DNA of 64,000 nt from Nonomuraea soli (GCF_013761175.1 NZ_JACDUR010000003.1:1027896-1091895), one strand, 5' to 3'. Shown: positions 24,482-35,009, counted from the stretch's first letter. Numbers and translations: made by a program. Notes: generated by a model not told the origin, from the letters alone.

Positions 24482-25939
24482 TCACCGGGCCAGCCAGCGG
24501 AGGGCGAGGACGCCGAGCGCCGCGTGCAGCACCGCGGCCACCGCGGCGACCACGTGCAGGCCCGTGACGAACGCCGCCTTCGCCTGCTCCGCCGCCGCGT
24601 GCGCGAGTGAGGGGAGCTGCAGGGTCTCCTCCAGGGTGGGCGCCAGCTCCGGCCCCTGGAGCCGGAAGACCAGCACCGCGAGCGAGCCGAGCAGGGCGAT
24701 GCCGAGCGCGTTGCCGATCTCGTTGCTGGTCTCGGCGATCGCGCCCGCCGCGCCCGCCCGGTCGGCCGGGACGGCGCCCACGGCGGTGTCGGCGACGACG
24801 CTGAAGCTGATGCCGTAACCGAGGCCGGCGACGACCGTGGAGGCCACGTACCAGCCCGCCCCGCCCGTGACCGCCGCCGGCAGCAGGAACAGCAGGCCGG
24901 TCGCGATCGAGAAGTGGCTGGTGACGAGCGCGGTCCGCTTGCCGATCCGGTCGACGACGAAGGGCGTCACGACGCAGGTCAGGATGAGCACCGCCGCGCC
25001 GGGAAGCGCCAGCAGGGCCGCGTCGAGCACCGGCAGGCCCAGGACCGACTGCAGGTAGACGCCCGCCAGGTAGGCCGACGCCGACCACGCGGCCAGCGGC
25101 AGCAGCCCGGTGACGATCGCCACGGTGAAGACCCGGTCGCGGAAGAGCGAGAAGTCGATCAGCGGGTGTTCGAGCGTGCGCTGCCTGACGGCGAACCACA
25201 CCAGCAGCCCCGGCCCGACCACCCCCAGCAGGGCGGGGACGAGGTCCACGCCTTCGGCGGCGAGGTGCTTGAGCGCGTAGATCGTGAGCAGGAGCCCGGC
25301 CGCGGAGGTCACGACGCTCAGCGCGTCGACGCCGCCCGGCCGGCTCGCGCGCACCTCGCGCAGCACCATCGGCGCGAAGACCAGGAACAACGCGACGACG
25401 GGAAGGTTGATCAGGAAGATCGCGCCCCACCAGAAGCGCTCCAGCAGCACCCCGCCGAACACCGGCCCGATGGCGAACCCGGCCGCGAACGCCGCCGCGA
25501 AGATGCCGATCGCCTGAGCCCTGCGCCGGGGATCGGCGAACAACTCACTCAGGACGGCGAGCGCCGACGGCAGGAGCGTCGCCCCCGCCACCCCCATCAG
25601 GGCGCGGGCGAGGATCAGCAGCTCGGCACTGGGCGCGAACGCCGCGATCGCCGAGCTGATCCCGAAGGCCGTCGTGCCGATCATGAGCAGGCGCAGCCTG
25701 CCGTACCGGTCGCCGATGGCGCCGAAGGCGATCAGCAGGGAGCCGACGGCGAAGCCGTAGCTGTCGAGGATCCACAGGGCCTGGTCGGCGGTCGGGGAGA
25801 GCGCCTGGCTGATGCGCGGCATCGCCAGGAACAGGATCGACCCGTCCATGGACACCAGCAGGACGGGTCCGAGGACGACCAGGAGGCCGAGCCAGGCCTT
25901 CAGTGCGGGCGGGCGGTGCGTTGCGAGCTGTCGAGACAT
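24482..25939 (-). CDS. MFS drug transporter, DHA2 (14-helix) family
   Basis: A 485-residue membrane protein. Motif A-like GDRYGRLRLLMIG (about residue 75), motif C-like GPVFGGVLLERFWWGAIFLINLP and a long C-terminal half are typical of QacA/LfrA-type proton-driven drug exporters. The ATG at 25939 is chosen because it begins immediately before the first helix; the longer frame crosses the promoter of the divergent regulator. The regulator at 26043 is its likely controller. Confidence 0.9.
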   Translation of the reverse strand: MSRQLATHRPPALKAWLGLLVVLGPVLLVSMDGSILFLAMPRISQALSPTADQALWILDSYGFAVGSLLIAFGAIGDRYGRLRLLMIGTTAFGISSAIAAFAPSAELLILARALMGVAGATLLPSALAVLSELFADPRRRAQAIGIFAAAFAAGFAIGPVFGGVLLERFWWGAIFLINLPVVALFLVFAPMVLREVRASRPGGVDALSVVTSAAGLLLTIYALKHLAAEGVDLVPALLGVVGPGLLVWFAVRQRTLEHPLIDFSLFRDRVFTVAIVTGLLPLAAWSASAYLAGVYLQSVLGLPVLDAALLALPGAAVLILTCVVTPFVVDRIGKRTALVTSHFSIATGLLFLLPAAVTGGAGWYVASTVVAGLGYGISFSVVADTAVGAVPADRAGAAGAIAETSNEIGNALGIALLGSLAVLVFRLQGPELAPTLEETLQLPSLAHAAAEQAKAAFVTGLHVVAAVAAVLHAALGVLALRWLAR

Positions 25940-26011
25940 GACGCCGACGATCCAGCAGGCCGGGATGAGCAGCCATCCCCCTGCTGAGGGTGCACCTGAC
26001 AGGGTTACCCA

Positions 26012-26026
26012 CGGGCTCGGAGCCCG
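26012..26026. promoter_or_regulatory. Inverted repeat between the divergent MFS and XRE genes
   Basis: CGGGCTC-G-GAGCCCG is a perfect 7-bp-arm inverted repeat in the 103-bp shared promoter region. It may be the operator of the XRE-type regulator. No footprint evidence is available. Confidence 0.4.
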
Positions 26027-26042
26027 GCCTAGGCTCGATCGT

Positions 26043-26867
26043 GTGGAAGGACTGGGGACGTTTCTGAAGAGCCGCCGCGACAAGGTCACGCCGGAGCAGG
26101 CGGGGCTGCGCACGTTCGGCGGCGCGCGCCGGGTGCCGGGGTTGCGCCGTGAGGAGCTCGCGCAGCTCGCGGGCGTGAGCGCCGGCTACTACACGCGCCT
26201 GGAGCAGGGTCAGGCGGGCACCGCCTCCACGCAGGTGCTCGACGCCCTCGCGCGGGTGTTGCGGCTCGACCGCGTCGAGACCGCCCACCTGCACAACCTC
26301 GCCCACCAGCCGACCGTGCCCGGCCTGTCGGAGCCGCCGCCCGAGGAGCCTCACCCGAGGGTGCTCTCGCTGCTGGGAGCGCTGGGCGAGACGACGCCGG
26401 CGATCGTGCTGGGCCGCCGGGGCGATGTGCTGGCATGGAACCGGACGGGTCACGCGCTCTTCGCCGAGCACGTCCCCTTCGACGCGCCGTGGGAGCCCGG
26501 CCGGCGGCCGTCGATCCCGCGCATGTTCTTCCTCGACCACCTCACCCGCGACCTGCATCGCAACTGGGAGGAGCTCGCCCGCATCCATGTCGCCTACCTG
26601 CGGCTCACCGCCGGGCGGTTCCCGACGGACGCGCGGCTTGCGGCGCTGATCGGTGAGCTCACGATGCGCAGCGACGAGTTCGCGAGGATGTGGGCGATCG
26701 GGGAGGTCTCCGACTGCACCGTGGGAACCATGCACCTGCGTCACCCCACGGTGGGGACGGCCAGCGTCGACTACCAGGTGTGGCTGCAGCCCGACAGCCC
26801 CGACCACCGGCTGGAGATCTACACCCCGAAGGACCCGAGCTCGGCCGACGCGCTGCGCATGCTCTGA
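26043..26867 (+). CDS. XRE-family regulator with MmyB-like ligand-binding domain
   Basis: A 274-residue protein. The N-terminal helix-turn-helix (FLKSRRDKVTPEQAGL...RVPGLRREELAQLAGVSAGYYTRLEQG) is followed from about residue 105 by the PAS-like MmyB/MltR ligand domain (VLAWNRTGHALFAEH, then WIAY-type RIHVAYLRLTAGRFP). Proteins of this kind control nearby transporter or enzyme genes in response to fatty-acid-like ligands. The GTG at 26043 fits the family's start. It is divergent from the DHA2 exporter. Confidence 0.88.
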   Translation: MEGLGTFLKSRRDKVTPEQAGLRTFGGARRVPGLRREELAQLAGVSAGYYTRLEQGQAGTASTQVLDALARVLRLDRVETAHLHNLAHQPTVPGLSEPPPEEPHPRVLSLLGALGETTPAIVLGRRGDVLAWNRTGHALFAEHVPFDAPWEPGRRPSIPRMFFLDHLTRDLHRNWEELARIHVAYLRLTAGRFPTDARLAALIGELTMRSDEFARMWAIGEVSDCTVGTMHLRHPTVGTASVDYQVWLQPDSPDHRLEIYTPKDPSSADALRML

Positions 26868-26871
26868 CCGG

Positions 26872-28002
<1,131 letters not shown>

Positions 28003-28006
<4 letters not shown>

Positions 28007-28569
28007 GCCGTGGTCCGCAGCTCTGCGATCACCTGGCGGATGTCGGGGCGCGGGCCGCGGTTGTAGGGCAGCCTGGCCAGCAGCATGCCCATCGCGCAGG
28101 TGTTGCTGAGCGCGGCGAAGGCCAGACCGGCGCCGACCGCCGTGCCGACCAGGTGGGCGCCCGGGACGACAACCCCGGCCAGGCCGGTGACCAGCACGAT
28201 CGAGCCGGCGACCAGGCGGACCTGGCGCTCCATGTCCCAGCGCTCGGGGCCGCGGGTCAGGGGTGCGCCGGCCAGCTCCCACGCGTTCACGCCGCCGTCG
28301 AGCACGCGCAGGCCGGGCAGCAGGTTCGCCGCCTGGGCGGCGCGGGCGCCGGAGCGGCAGACGAGGACGGTGTCGGTGCCGACGTGGGGGAGGAGGTCGG
28401 CCCGGTGCTCGCGAAGGGTGGCGAGAGGCACGTTCGTCGAGCCGGGGATGTGGGCGGTGCGGAACTCGGCGGGCGTGCGCACGTCGAGCAGGCGCGGGGC
28501 GCGGCCGTCCTGGACGAGACGGTGGAGCGCGGTGGGAGTGAGGGTGGTGGTGCTCAAGGGTGACTCCAT
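28003..28569 (-). CDS. Rhodanese with C-terminal membrane (DUF2892-like) domain
   Basis: A 188-residue protein. The rhodanese fold covers residues ~10-105, with the active-site loop VCRSGARAAQAA (Cys at about residue 71). Two hydrophobic helices follow (RLVAGSIVLVTGLAGVVV and AGLAFAALSNTCAMGMLLA), the DUF2892-like pair that anchors it in the membrane. It should transfer sulfane sulfur near the TSUP exporter. It corresponds in position to cstA-like genes, though the domain make-up differs from CstA. Confidence 0.88.
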
Positions 28570-28608
28570 GGTCGGATCAGGGGCCGGACTGGGCGGGGTC
28601 CGCCGGTT

Positions 28609-28668
28609 TTCAGGTCAGCGTCCAGGCGGTGTAGCCGCTTCAGGTCAGCGTCCAGGCGGTGTAGCCGC
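28609..28668. repeat. 30-bp tandem duplication at the 3' end of the persulfide dioxygenase gene
   Basis: Two identical 30-base copies, 28609-28638 and 28639-28668, lie head to tail. The second copy holds the last codons and stop of the dioxygenase gene; the first is a non-coding copy after the stop. It looks like a recent slippage or unequal-crossover event. Confidence 0.85.
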
Positions 28669-30004
28669 CGAGGATGTCGGACACGTCGTCGAAGCCGCGC
28701 CGCCGCAGCAGGCTCGCCGCGATCGAGGAGCGGTGCCCGCCCGCGCAGTGCACGACGATCGGCCGGTCGGCGGGCAGTTCGCCCGCGCGGCCCGGAAGCT
28801 CGCTGAGCGGCAGGTGCCAGGCGCCGTCGATGAAGCCGCCCTCCCGCTCGTCGGCCCCGCGCACGTCCACGACGACGGGCGGGTCGCCGCCGGCGAGCGC
28901 CGCCCGCAACTGGGCGGCCGTGACGCGGCTCGCCTGGGTGACCTCCCCGGCCAGGTGCTCCAGGGCGTCCTCGGGGTCGCGCAGATACCCGGCGACCCGG
29001 TCGAAGCCGACCCGCGCGAGACGCGTGACGACCTCCTCCTCCCGTCCCTCGGGCGCCACCACGACGAGCTCGTCCGCCGGGTCGAGGACGGTGCCGGCCT
29101 GCTCGGCGAAGCGCCCGTCGGCGGGCACGTTCACCGAGCCCCGCAGGTGGCCCGCGGCGAACTCCTGGGGCGAGCGGGCGTCCACGACCACCGCGCCGCC
29201 CTCCCGCAGCCCGGCGAACTCGGCGACCACGAGCGGCCGCGCCGCCGCGGCGTCGTACCGGCGCCGGTCCTTGCGGTTGAGCTCGGCGTCGTAGGCGAAG
29301 TAGCCGGGCGCCGCGCTCTGACCGGCGGTGACGAGCGCGACGAACGCGTCGCGGCTCATCGGCGCGCACGCGTAGTTGGTGGCGCGCTGCTCCCCGATGG
29401 TCGATTGCTTGTCCGCCGAGAGGTTCTTGCCGCAGGCGGAGCCGGCGCCGTGGGCGGGGAAGACCCTCACCTCGTCGGGCAGGGCCATGAGCTTGTTCTG
29501 CACGCTGTCGTGGAGCATCGCGCCGAGTTCCTCGGCGCTCACGCCCACGGAGGCGAGCAGGTCGGGCCGGCCGACGTCGCCGATGAAGAGCGCGTCGCCG
29601 GTGAGCACGCCGTACGGCACGGCGTCGTCCGCGTGCTCGAAGACCAGGACGCTGATGGACTCCGGGGTGTGCCCGGGCGTCTCCATGATCTGGAGGGTGA
29701 CGTCGCCGAGCGGGATGCGCTCGCCGTCGGCGAGTTTCCTGATCGGGTACTCGGTCTCGGCGCGCGTGCCGTACCCGATCCAGGCGCCGGTCTGGTCGGC
29801 CAGCTCCAGGTGTCCGGCGACGAAGTCGGCGTGGAAGTGGGTGTTGATGACGCCGGTCACGGTCAGGCCGCGGGCACGGGCGTCGGCGAGGTAGTCGGAG
29901 ACGTCGCGGCGCGGGTCGACCACGACGGCCTGGCCGGTGCTCTCGTCGGCGATCAGGTAGGAGGCCTGGGAGAGGCAGTCGAGGTAGTACTGGGTGAAGA
30001 TCAC
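28640..30004 (-). CDS. cstB: Persulfide dioxygenase-rhodanese fusion (CstB-like)
   Basis: A 454-residue protein. An N-terminal metallo-beta-lactamase domain (~1-245) carries NTHFHADFVAGH, ETPGHTPES and GDVGRPDL, the iron-site pattern of ETHE1-type persulfide dioxygenases. Two rhodanese domains follow: the first (~265-350) has no active-site Cys and is probably inactive, while the second (~365-450) has VVHCAGGHRSS with an active Cys. This is the layout of CstB, which oxidises persulfides to thiosulfate. The GTG start at 30004 follows GGGGGG that is part of operator 2, so repressor binding would also mask translation signals. Confidence 0.92.
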   Translation of the reverse strand: MIFTQYYLDCLSQASYLIADESTGQAVVVDPRRDVSDYLADARARGLTVTGVINTHFHADFVAGHLELADQTGAWIGYGTRAETEYPIRKLADGERIPLGDVTLQIMETPGHTPESISVLVFEHADDAVPYGVLTGDALFIGDVGRPDLLASVGVSAEELGAMLHDSVQNKLMALPDEVRVFPAHGAGSACGKNLSADKQSTIGEQRATNYACAPMSRDAFVALVTAGQSAAPGYFAYDAELNRKDRRRYDAAAARPLVVAEFAGLREGGAVVVDARSPQEFAAGHLRGSVNVPADGRFAEQAGTVLDPADELVVVAPEGREEEVVTRLARVGFDRVAGYLRDPEDALEHLAGEVTQASRVTAAQLRAALAGGDPPVVVDVRGADEREGGFIDGAWHLPLSELPGRAGELPADRPIVVHCAGGHRSSIAASLLRRRGFDDVSDILGGYTAWTLT

Positions 30005-30011
30005 GATTGAT

Positions 30012-30027
30012 ATACCCCCCTGGGTAT
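30012..30027. promoter_or_regulatory. CstR/CsoR-type operator 2
   Basis: ATACCC-CCCT-GGGTAT, a perfect 6-bp-arm repeat with 4-base spacer, begins 8 bp upstream of the cstB start and overlaps its ribosome-site region. Confidence 0.8.
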
Positions 30028-30068
30028 TTGCCTGCCTCGACCCTATGTGAGGTGTAGTGGCTGGTCAA

Positions 30069-30084
30069 ATACCCCTATAGGTAT
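30069..30084. promoter_or_regulatory. CstR/CsoR-type operator 3
   Basis: ATACCC-CTAT-AGGTAT matches the same pattern with one mismatch, 57 bp from operator 2. Two operators before the first structural gene recall the double sites of known cst promoters. It could also affect the divergent secreted-protein gene. Confidence 0.65.
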
Positions 30085-30164
30085 CCGCCGCATTGGGGAA
30101 AGCTCTGAGGCCCCCGGCCTGTCGGCACGGTCCCGGCGGCCTGGCCGGTGGTCGGCTGTGCGTC

Positions 30165-31604
30165 ATGGGCGTGCACTCGATCGGACTGAGACTCCTCGCG
30201 GGGACGTCGGTGACGGCGGCGCTCGTCGCCGCCCCCGCCACGGCGCGCGTGCCGTTGAACCCCGTGGCGGGCAACCGCGGCTTCACCGCCGTGGTCGAGA
30301 CCGACGCCAACGTGGCCAGCAACGAGAACGAGGGCACGATGGCCCTCGGCGGCAACCTCGTGCTCGGCGACAACTACCGGGTCGCGCTGCAGACGCCAGG
30401 ACCCTGGACCGCGCCGGGCGACGCCAGGCCCACCTCCCTGCTGGTGGACGGCAGGATCCTGTGGGGCGCGACCACCGGCGACGGCCTGATCCAGGTGCTG
30501 CAGCGGAGCTACGTCAAGATCGGCGACCTGACCGGCAGCACGGTGCGCAACGTCGACCAGAACAACGCCGTGGTCAACACCCAGATCAACAGCGGCGGCC
30601 CGTACGGCACGCTGCCCCGCATCGAGCTCACCGTGACCCAGCCGCAAGCGTCGATCAGCGCCCCCACCGGCATGAACTTCCCCGCGCTCTTCGCCACCTA
30701 CCGGCAGCGCGCCACACAACTCGCCACCTGCTCGGCGACCGTCATCCTGCGCGACGCGAGCGGCGCCCCGCTGCCCAGCCCGCCCCCGATCGGCGCCCAG
30801 GGCTACGTCCACCTGAGGACGGGAATCACCAACGTCCTGAAGATCGACGCCGAGGACCTCAGCCGCCTGTCGGAACTCTCCTTCCGCGACCAGCCCACCG
30901 CCGACACCCCGCTGCTGATCGTCGTCGACACCAGCGGGGTCGGCGACGACTACACCTGGACGCCCCAGCTGGCCGGCGTCAGCGGTGCCCAGGCGCCGTA
31001 CATCCTGTGGGACTTCCCGACCGCCACCCGCATCCTGCTGCCCGCCGGCAGCGGCGACACCGTCGAAGGCACCGTGTTCGCGCCCAGCGCCCACCTCGTC
31101 GACGAGAACTCCGCCAACATCGAAGGCAACGTCGTGGTGCGGCGGCTGACCCACGGGACGACGGAGGACAACGGCGGCGAGATCCACGACTTCCCGTTCG
31201 ACGCACAGCTCGACTGCGGGCGCGAGCCGGAGTTCGAGGTGGTCAAGCGGGTGAACAGGACCGCGGTCAAGGTCGGGGGGACGGTCCGGTACACGATCGA
31301 GGCGACCAACGTCGGAGGGGTGGCCGGGTCGGGGACCTACACCGACGACCTCACCGACGTGAACCACCACGGGCAGGTCGTCGGCGGCTTCCGCGCCAGC
31401 AAGGGCACGGTCACCTACGACGCGCCCATCCTGGTGTGGACGGGCGAGCTCGACGCGGGGGAGTCGGCGACGCTGACGTACGACGTGCGGACCGACCGGG
31501 TGGGGAAGATGCGCAACGTGGCCGTCGAGGCCCCCGACGAGCACGGCGAGAAACCGGTCAAGTCGGTGACGGTCACGAGGGTGACGCCGCGCCGCACCAA
31601 GTGA
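30165..31604 (+). CDS. Secreted choice-of-anchor-A-like protein with C-terminal DUF11-type domain
   Basis: A 479-residue exported protein with a signal peptide (IGLRLLAGTSVTAALVAAPATA). Residues ~35-355 resemble the choice-of-anchor A domain (ETDANVASNENEGTMALGGNLVLG; later VEGTVFAPSAHLVDENSANIEGNVV). A short beta-sandwich of the DUF11 type (FEVVKRVNRTAVKVGGTVRYTIEATNVGG) ends the protein. Both domain types are found in surface-adhesive or wall-associated proteins. No sortase motif is present at the C-terminus (TPRRTK). The ATG at 30165 gives a clean signal peptide. Confidence 0.8.
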   Translation: MGVHSIGLRLLAGTSVTAALVAAPATARVPLNPVAGNRGFTAVVETDANVASNENEGTMALGGNLVLGDNYRVALQTPGPWTAPGDARPTSLLVDGRILWGATTGDGLIQVLQRSYVKIGDLTGSTVRNVDQNNAVVNTQINSGGPYGTLPRIELTVTQPQASISAPTGMNFPALFATYRQRATQLATCSATVILRDASGAPLPSPPPIGAQGYVHLRTGITNVLKIDAEDLSRLSELSFRDQPTADTPLLIVVDTSGVGDDYTWTPQLAGVSGAQAPYILWDFPTATRILLPAGSGDTVEGTVFAPSAHLVDENSANIEGNVVVRRLTHGTTEDNGGEIHDFPFDAQLDCGREPEFEVVKRVNRTAVKVGGTVRYTIEATNVGGVAGSGTYTDDLTDVNHHGQVVGGFRASKGTVTYDAPILVWTGELDAGESATLTYDVRTDRVGKMRNVAVEAPDEHGEKPVKSVTVTRVTPRRTK

Positions 31605-31612
31605 CCCCAGTG

Positions 31613-31628
31613 CGGGGCGGATGCCCCG
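31613..31628. terminator. Short hairpin between convergent genes
   Basis: CGGGGC-GGAT-GCCCCG forms a 6-bp stem and 4-base loop 9 bp after the secreted-protein stop and 11 bp after the end of the response regulator gene. No T-run. Confidence 0.5.
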
Positions 31629-31638
31629 TTCACGGCGG

Positions 31639-32301
31639 TCAGCCCGGCAGGTCGTGGCGTCCGACGAGCCCGTTCTCGTAGGCGTAGATCACCACGTGCA
31701 CGCGGTCGCGCAGGTCCAGCTTCTGCAGCACGGCCCTGACGTGCGACTTCACCGTGTTCTCGCTCAGCACCAGCTCGGCGCAGATCTCGCTGTTGGAGCG
31801 GCCGCGGGCGAGCAGGCCGAAGATCTCGGCCTCGCGCGGGCTGAGGCCGTCGAGGGCCGCCGCCCGGCGCATCGGCGCCTGCCGTACGAGATCGAGGACG
31901 GTCGCGGCCACGCCCGGGGCCAGCGCCGCCGTCCCCGAGGCGACGTCGCACACGGCCTGCGCGAGACCGGCCGGCCGCACGTCCTTGGTCAGGTAGCCGC
32001 TCGCCCCGGCCCGGATGGCGGCCACGACCAGGTCGTCGTCATCGAAGGTCGTCAGCATGAGCACCCGGGTCCCGGGCGCGATCCTGACGATCTCCGCCGT
32101 GGCGGCGACCCCGTCGACGCGCGGCATGCGGATGTCCATCAGGACGACGTCGAGGCGGTGACGCCTGACGACCTCGATCGCCGCGCCGCCGTCGCCGACG
32201 TCGTGCGTGACCTCGATGCGCTCGTCGGCCGACAGCACCGTACGGAGCGAGGCCCGCAACAACTCCTGGTCATCGACCAGCATGACGCGGATCCTGGTCA
32301 T
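31639..32301 (-). CDS. NarL/LuxR-family response regulator
   Basis: A 220-residue protein. The receiver has the pocket MLVDDQ, phosphoacceptor Asp in VVLMDIRMPRVDG and the conserved Lys in YLTKDVRP. The LuxR-type helix-turn-helix is LSPREAEIFGLLARGRSNSEICAELVLSENTVKSHVRAVLQKL. The ATG at 32301 overlaps the kinase stop, so kinase and regulator are translated together. It probably controls the ABC genes upstream in the same operon. Confidence 0.93.
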   Translation of the reverse strand: MTRIRVMLVDDQELLRASLRTVLSADERIEVTHDVGDGGAAIEVVRRHRLDVVLMDIRMPRVDGVAATAEIVRIAPGTRVLMLTTFDDDDLVVAAIRAGASGYLTKDVRPAGLAQAVCDVASGTAALAPGVAATVLDLVRQAPMRRAAALDGLSPREAEIFGLLARGRSNSEICAELVLSENTVKSHVRAVLQKLDLRDRVHVVIYAYENGLVGRHDLPG

Positions 32302-33434
32302 GCCCCCTCCTTGGTGGGCAGCCGTGCTCGCAGCACCCATCCGCCGCCGCCCTCGTCGATCGACAGTGTGCCGCCGGCCGTACGCACCCGTTCCTCGACC
32401 CCCATCAGCCCGGCCCCCTGGCTCCCGGCGGCGCGGCGGGCCGTGCCGCCGTCGTCGCGCACCTCCACCACCGCCTCGCCAGGAGCCCAGCGGACGGAAA
32501 CGGTCACCTCGACCGGAGGTTCGAGGTGACGCAGCGCGTTGGTGACACCTTCCTGTACGGCACGCACGGCCGCCACCTCGGCGCTCAGGCTCAGCGGCCG
32601 CCGCTCGCCCACCTCCTCGAACGTCACCGCGTGCAGCGGGCTCGCCGCGGAGGCCACGAGGTCGGGGATCGCGTCGAGCGAGATCGGCACCCGCCCGGCC
32701 CCGGCGCGCGGCCCCAGCGTGGCGAGCATCGCCCGCAGACCCTGGTGGGCGTCGCGCCCGGTTTCCGCGATGTCGCCGAGTTCGCGGCGGGTCGCCGGAT
32801 CCGTCGTCGTCACCGCCGCCGCCTCGATCCTGGCGACCATGACGGTGACCGTGTGAGCGATCACGTCGTGCAGGTCGCGGCGGATGCCGGCCCGTTCGTC
32901 CGCGACGGCCGCGGCCAGCCGTACGCTCTCGGCGCGTTGACGGGCGTCGTGCCTGCGCCGTACCAGGAGGGCCGCCAGCCACACGCCGCCGACCACGAGC
33001 ATCAGCAGCCAGCCCTCGCTCAGGCGGCTCCACACGGGGACGCCGGTGGGCCGCCGGGCCCACGCCACCAGTTCGGTGAGGACGATCCCGAGCACCGCGA
33101 CGGCCAGCGCCTTGATCGAGGACCGCGACGGGAGCCTGATGGTCAGCCGCCACAACATGAAGGGGAACCACACGGCCGAGGGCAGCATGACCGCCGACCA
33201 GCCGGGGAAGGGCGTCAACGCCAGGACGAGCATGCCCAGCGCGCCTGTCGCGTAGCCCTTCCACAGGTTCGCCTGCTGGGCCGCTCCCATGTGGAGGAGG
33301 ACGGCGGCACCTGTCGCGGCGAGGATCTGCCAGGGGGCTGCGCCCAGGTACCAGGAGCCTGCGAGGGTGAGCAGGGTCAGGGAGGCGATGAGCACGTGGG
33401 CGACCACGGTCGCCGCAGGCCGGGGGGCTGTCAT
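32298..33434 (-). CDS. Sensor histidine kinase (HisKA_3 type)
   Basis: A 378-residue membrane kinase. About five or six hydrophobic helices occupy residues 10-155, followed by the phosphoacceptor region IRRDLHDVIAHTVTVMVAR and an ATPase domain with VQEGVTNALRH and GLMGVEERV. The ATG at 33434 has GGGAGG eight bases upstream; the ATG at 33440 is too close to that site. It partners the response regulator encoded next to it. The stimulus is unknown. Confidence 0.92.
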   Translation of the reverse strand: MTAPRPAATVVAHVLIASLTLLTLAGSWYLGAAPWQILAATGAAVLLHMGAAQQANLWKGYATGALGMLVLALTPFPGWSAVMLPSAVWFPFMLWRLTIRLPSRSSIKALAVAVLGIVLTELVAWARRPTGVPVWSRLSEGWLLMLVVGGVWLAALLVRRRHDARQRAESVRLAAAVADERAGIRRDLHDVIAHTVTVMVARIEAAAVTTTDPATRRELGDIAETGRDAHQGLRAMLATLGPRAGAGRVPISLDAIPDLVASAASPLHAVTFEEVGERRPLSLSAEVAAVRAVQEGVTNALRHLEPPVEVTVSVRWAPGEAVVEVRDDGGTARRAAGSQGAGLMGVEERVRTAGGTLSIDEGGGGWVLRARLPTKEGA

Positions 33435-33503
33435 GCGCATCGCCTCCCGGTGGTCGTGGCTCGACGTGCCACAGGATAGCCAGCGGCGGTGACGCCTCTG
33501 CTC

Positions 33504-35009
33504 CTATCCACGCAGCCGGAGGTATCCGCCCAGGACGGCCAGGCCGGTCAGAGCCTGCGTCGCGAGCCACGGAAGGAGATCGGCGGGCTGGACGACGAAC
33601 GCCACGAGCGTGGGAGCGACGCCGAGGAGGGCGAGGTCCAGACCCGTGGCGGCCCACAGCAGGGGGCCCGTCGGGATGGCGCCGCCCGGGGTGTCGATGA
33701 CGGGCATCGAGTGGTCGACGGGCCGGCGAAGGGCCATGCGCGACGCCGCCGCGGCGAGAGCAGGGGCGCACGCGGGTCCGAACAGCCACCACGCGGCGTC
33801 GGTGATTCCGCTTGGGTCGGTCATTCCGCTTGGGTCCGTCATTTCGCCCGTGACGGTCATCGCGCCCAGTGCCGCGGCGAGCCACGCGGCGCTCACCAGC
33901 GTGGACGGCACGGCCCTGACGGCGAGCGCGCGGCGCCGGCCCACGGCCAGGAGCCGGAGCAGGGCCGGGTTGTCGCCATCACGCCGGACGCCCGACGTCG
34001 CGGACGCCGCCGCCGCGAGCCCGCCCGCGAACGCCAGCACCGCGGCCAGGCGCGGCCCTCCCGCCGTTACGGCCAGCGCCGGCAGCACAGGGGAAAGAGC
34101 CAGTACGGCAAGGCGGACCGGGTGCCGTCCCAGGCGCCGGAGCTCCTGCCAGCCGAGCACCCACGCGCCCCTCACCGGCCACGCCTTCGAGCCAGGTGTA
34201 CGGCTCCGCCAGTGGGCGTCCTCCGCCGCCCAGGTCAGCGCGGAAGGGTCGAGTGCGACAGCGGCCTGCGTGACCCGCCCGGTCCTGACGGAGGCGGCCA
34301 GGATCGCGCGAGCCGGCACCCTGGGCAGCTCGCGCCAGGCACGCCGGACGAGGAAGGCGGTCACGGCAGTCGCGAGCGCGGCGGCGGGCCAGGAGGGAGC
34401 GTTCGCCACCGATGCGAGGAAGCTCCTGCCGGGCCCGCTGCCAAGGACGGCCAGCAGGACCGCCGCCGCCACGGTGGCCGTGGTGAGTGCCTGCAGCCAG
34501 CCGTCCCAGGCGGGCGAGGACTGTCCCATCACGCCGAGCGCCATGCCGCCGAGCGTCGCGCAGAGGCCGAGGAACAGCGCGGCCGCCAGCCGTACGAGGG
34601 TGTGGTCGGGGGCGCCGAGCGCGGCGACGAGCACCACGCCGAGTGCCAGCCCGCACAGGACGGCGACCGCCGCCATGAGCGTGGTCGTCCTGCCCAGCAC
34701 ACTACGGCGGGGCAGGGGTGACAGCAGCCGCCAGGAGGCGTCGGCGGCGGACAGCACGACCGGGCCCACCGCCCGGACGAGCGCCAGATATCCGGCATAC
34801 GCCACGGCCGCGAGAGCGAGCCCCGGGCCGATCCGCGCGGGGTCGGCGTGCCCGGCGTGCTCGGCGAGCAAGCCGATCGCGGAGGCGACGGGCTGCCCGC
34901 CGATCGCGACCAGCATGAGCAGGCCGAACAGCATGGTGTACCTGTCCTGCCAGCGGTTCACGCGCTTGTCCCGGGAGTGCTTCACGAGGCCGTCGTATCG
35001 GCGCTTCAC
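33504..35009 (-). CDS. Polytopic membrane protein, probable ABC permease
   Basis: A 501-residue protein with about twelve hydrophobic segments and Arg-rich loops. The GTG at 35009 overlaps the stop of an ABC ATPase gene (GTGA), so it is probably the permease of that transporter. It resembles uncharacterised actinobacterial permeases (DUF6297-like; tentative). Near residues 385-400 a direct repeat in DNA (about 33799-33850) encodes MTDPSGMTDPSGITD. The gene leads into the two-component system on the same strand, giving a four-gene unit. Confidence 0.7.
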   Translation of the reverse strand: MKRRYDGLVKHSRDKRVNRWQDRYTMLFGLLMLVAIGGQPVASAIGLLAEHAGHADPARIGPGLALAAVAYAGYLALVRAVGPVVLSAADASWRLLSPLPRRSVLGRTTTLMAAVAVLCGLALGVVLVAALGAPDHTLVRLAAALFLGLCATLGGMALGVMGQSSPAWDGWLQALTTATVAAAVLLAVLGSGPGRSFLASVANAPSWPAAALATAVTAFLVRRAWRELPRVPARAILAASVRTGRVTQAAVALDPSALTWAAEDAHWRSRTPGSKAWPVRGAWVLGWQELRRLGRHPVRLAVLALSPVLPALAVTAGGPRLAAVLAFAGGLAAAASATSGVRRDGDNPALLRLLAVGRRRALAVRAVPSTLVSAAWLAAALGAMTVTGEMTDPSGMTDPSGITDAAWWLFGPACAPALAAAASRMALRRPVDHSMPVIDTPGGAIPTGPLLWAATGLDLALLGVAPTLVAFVVQPADLLPWLATQALTGLAVLGGYLRLRG

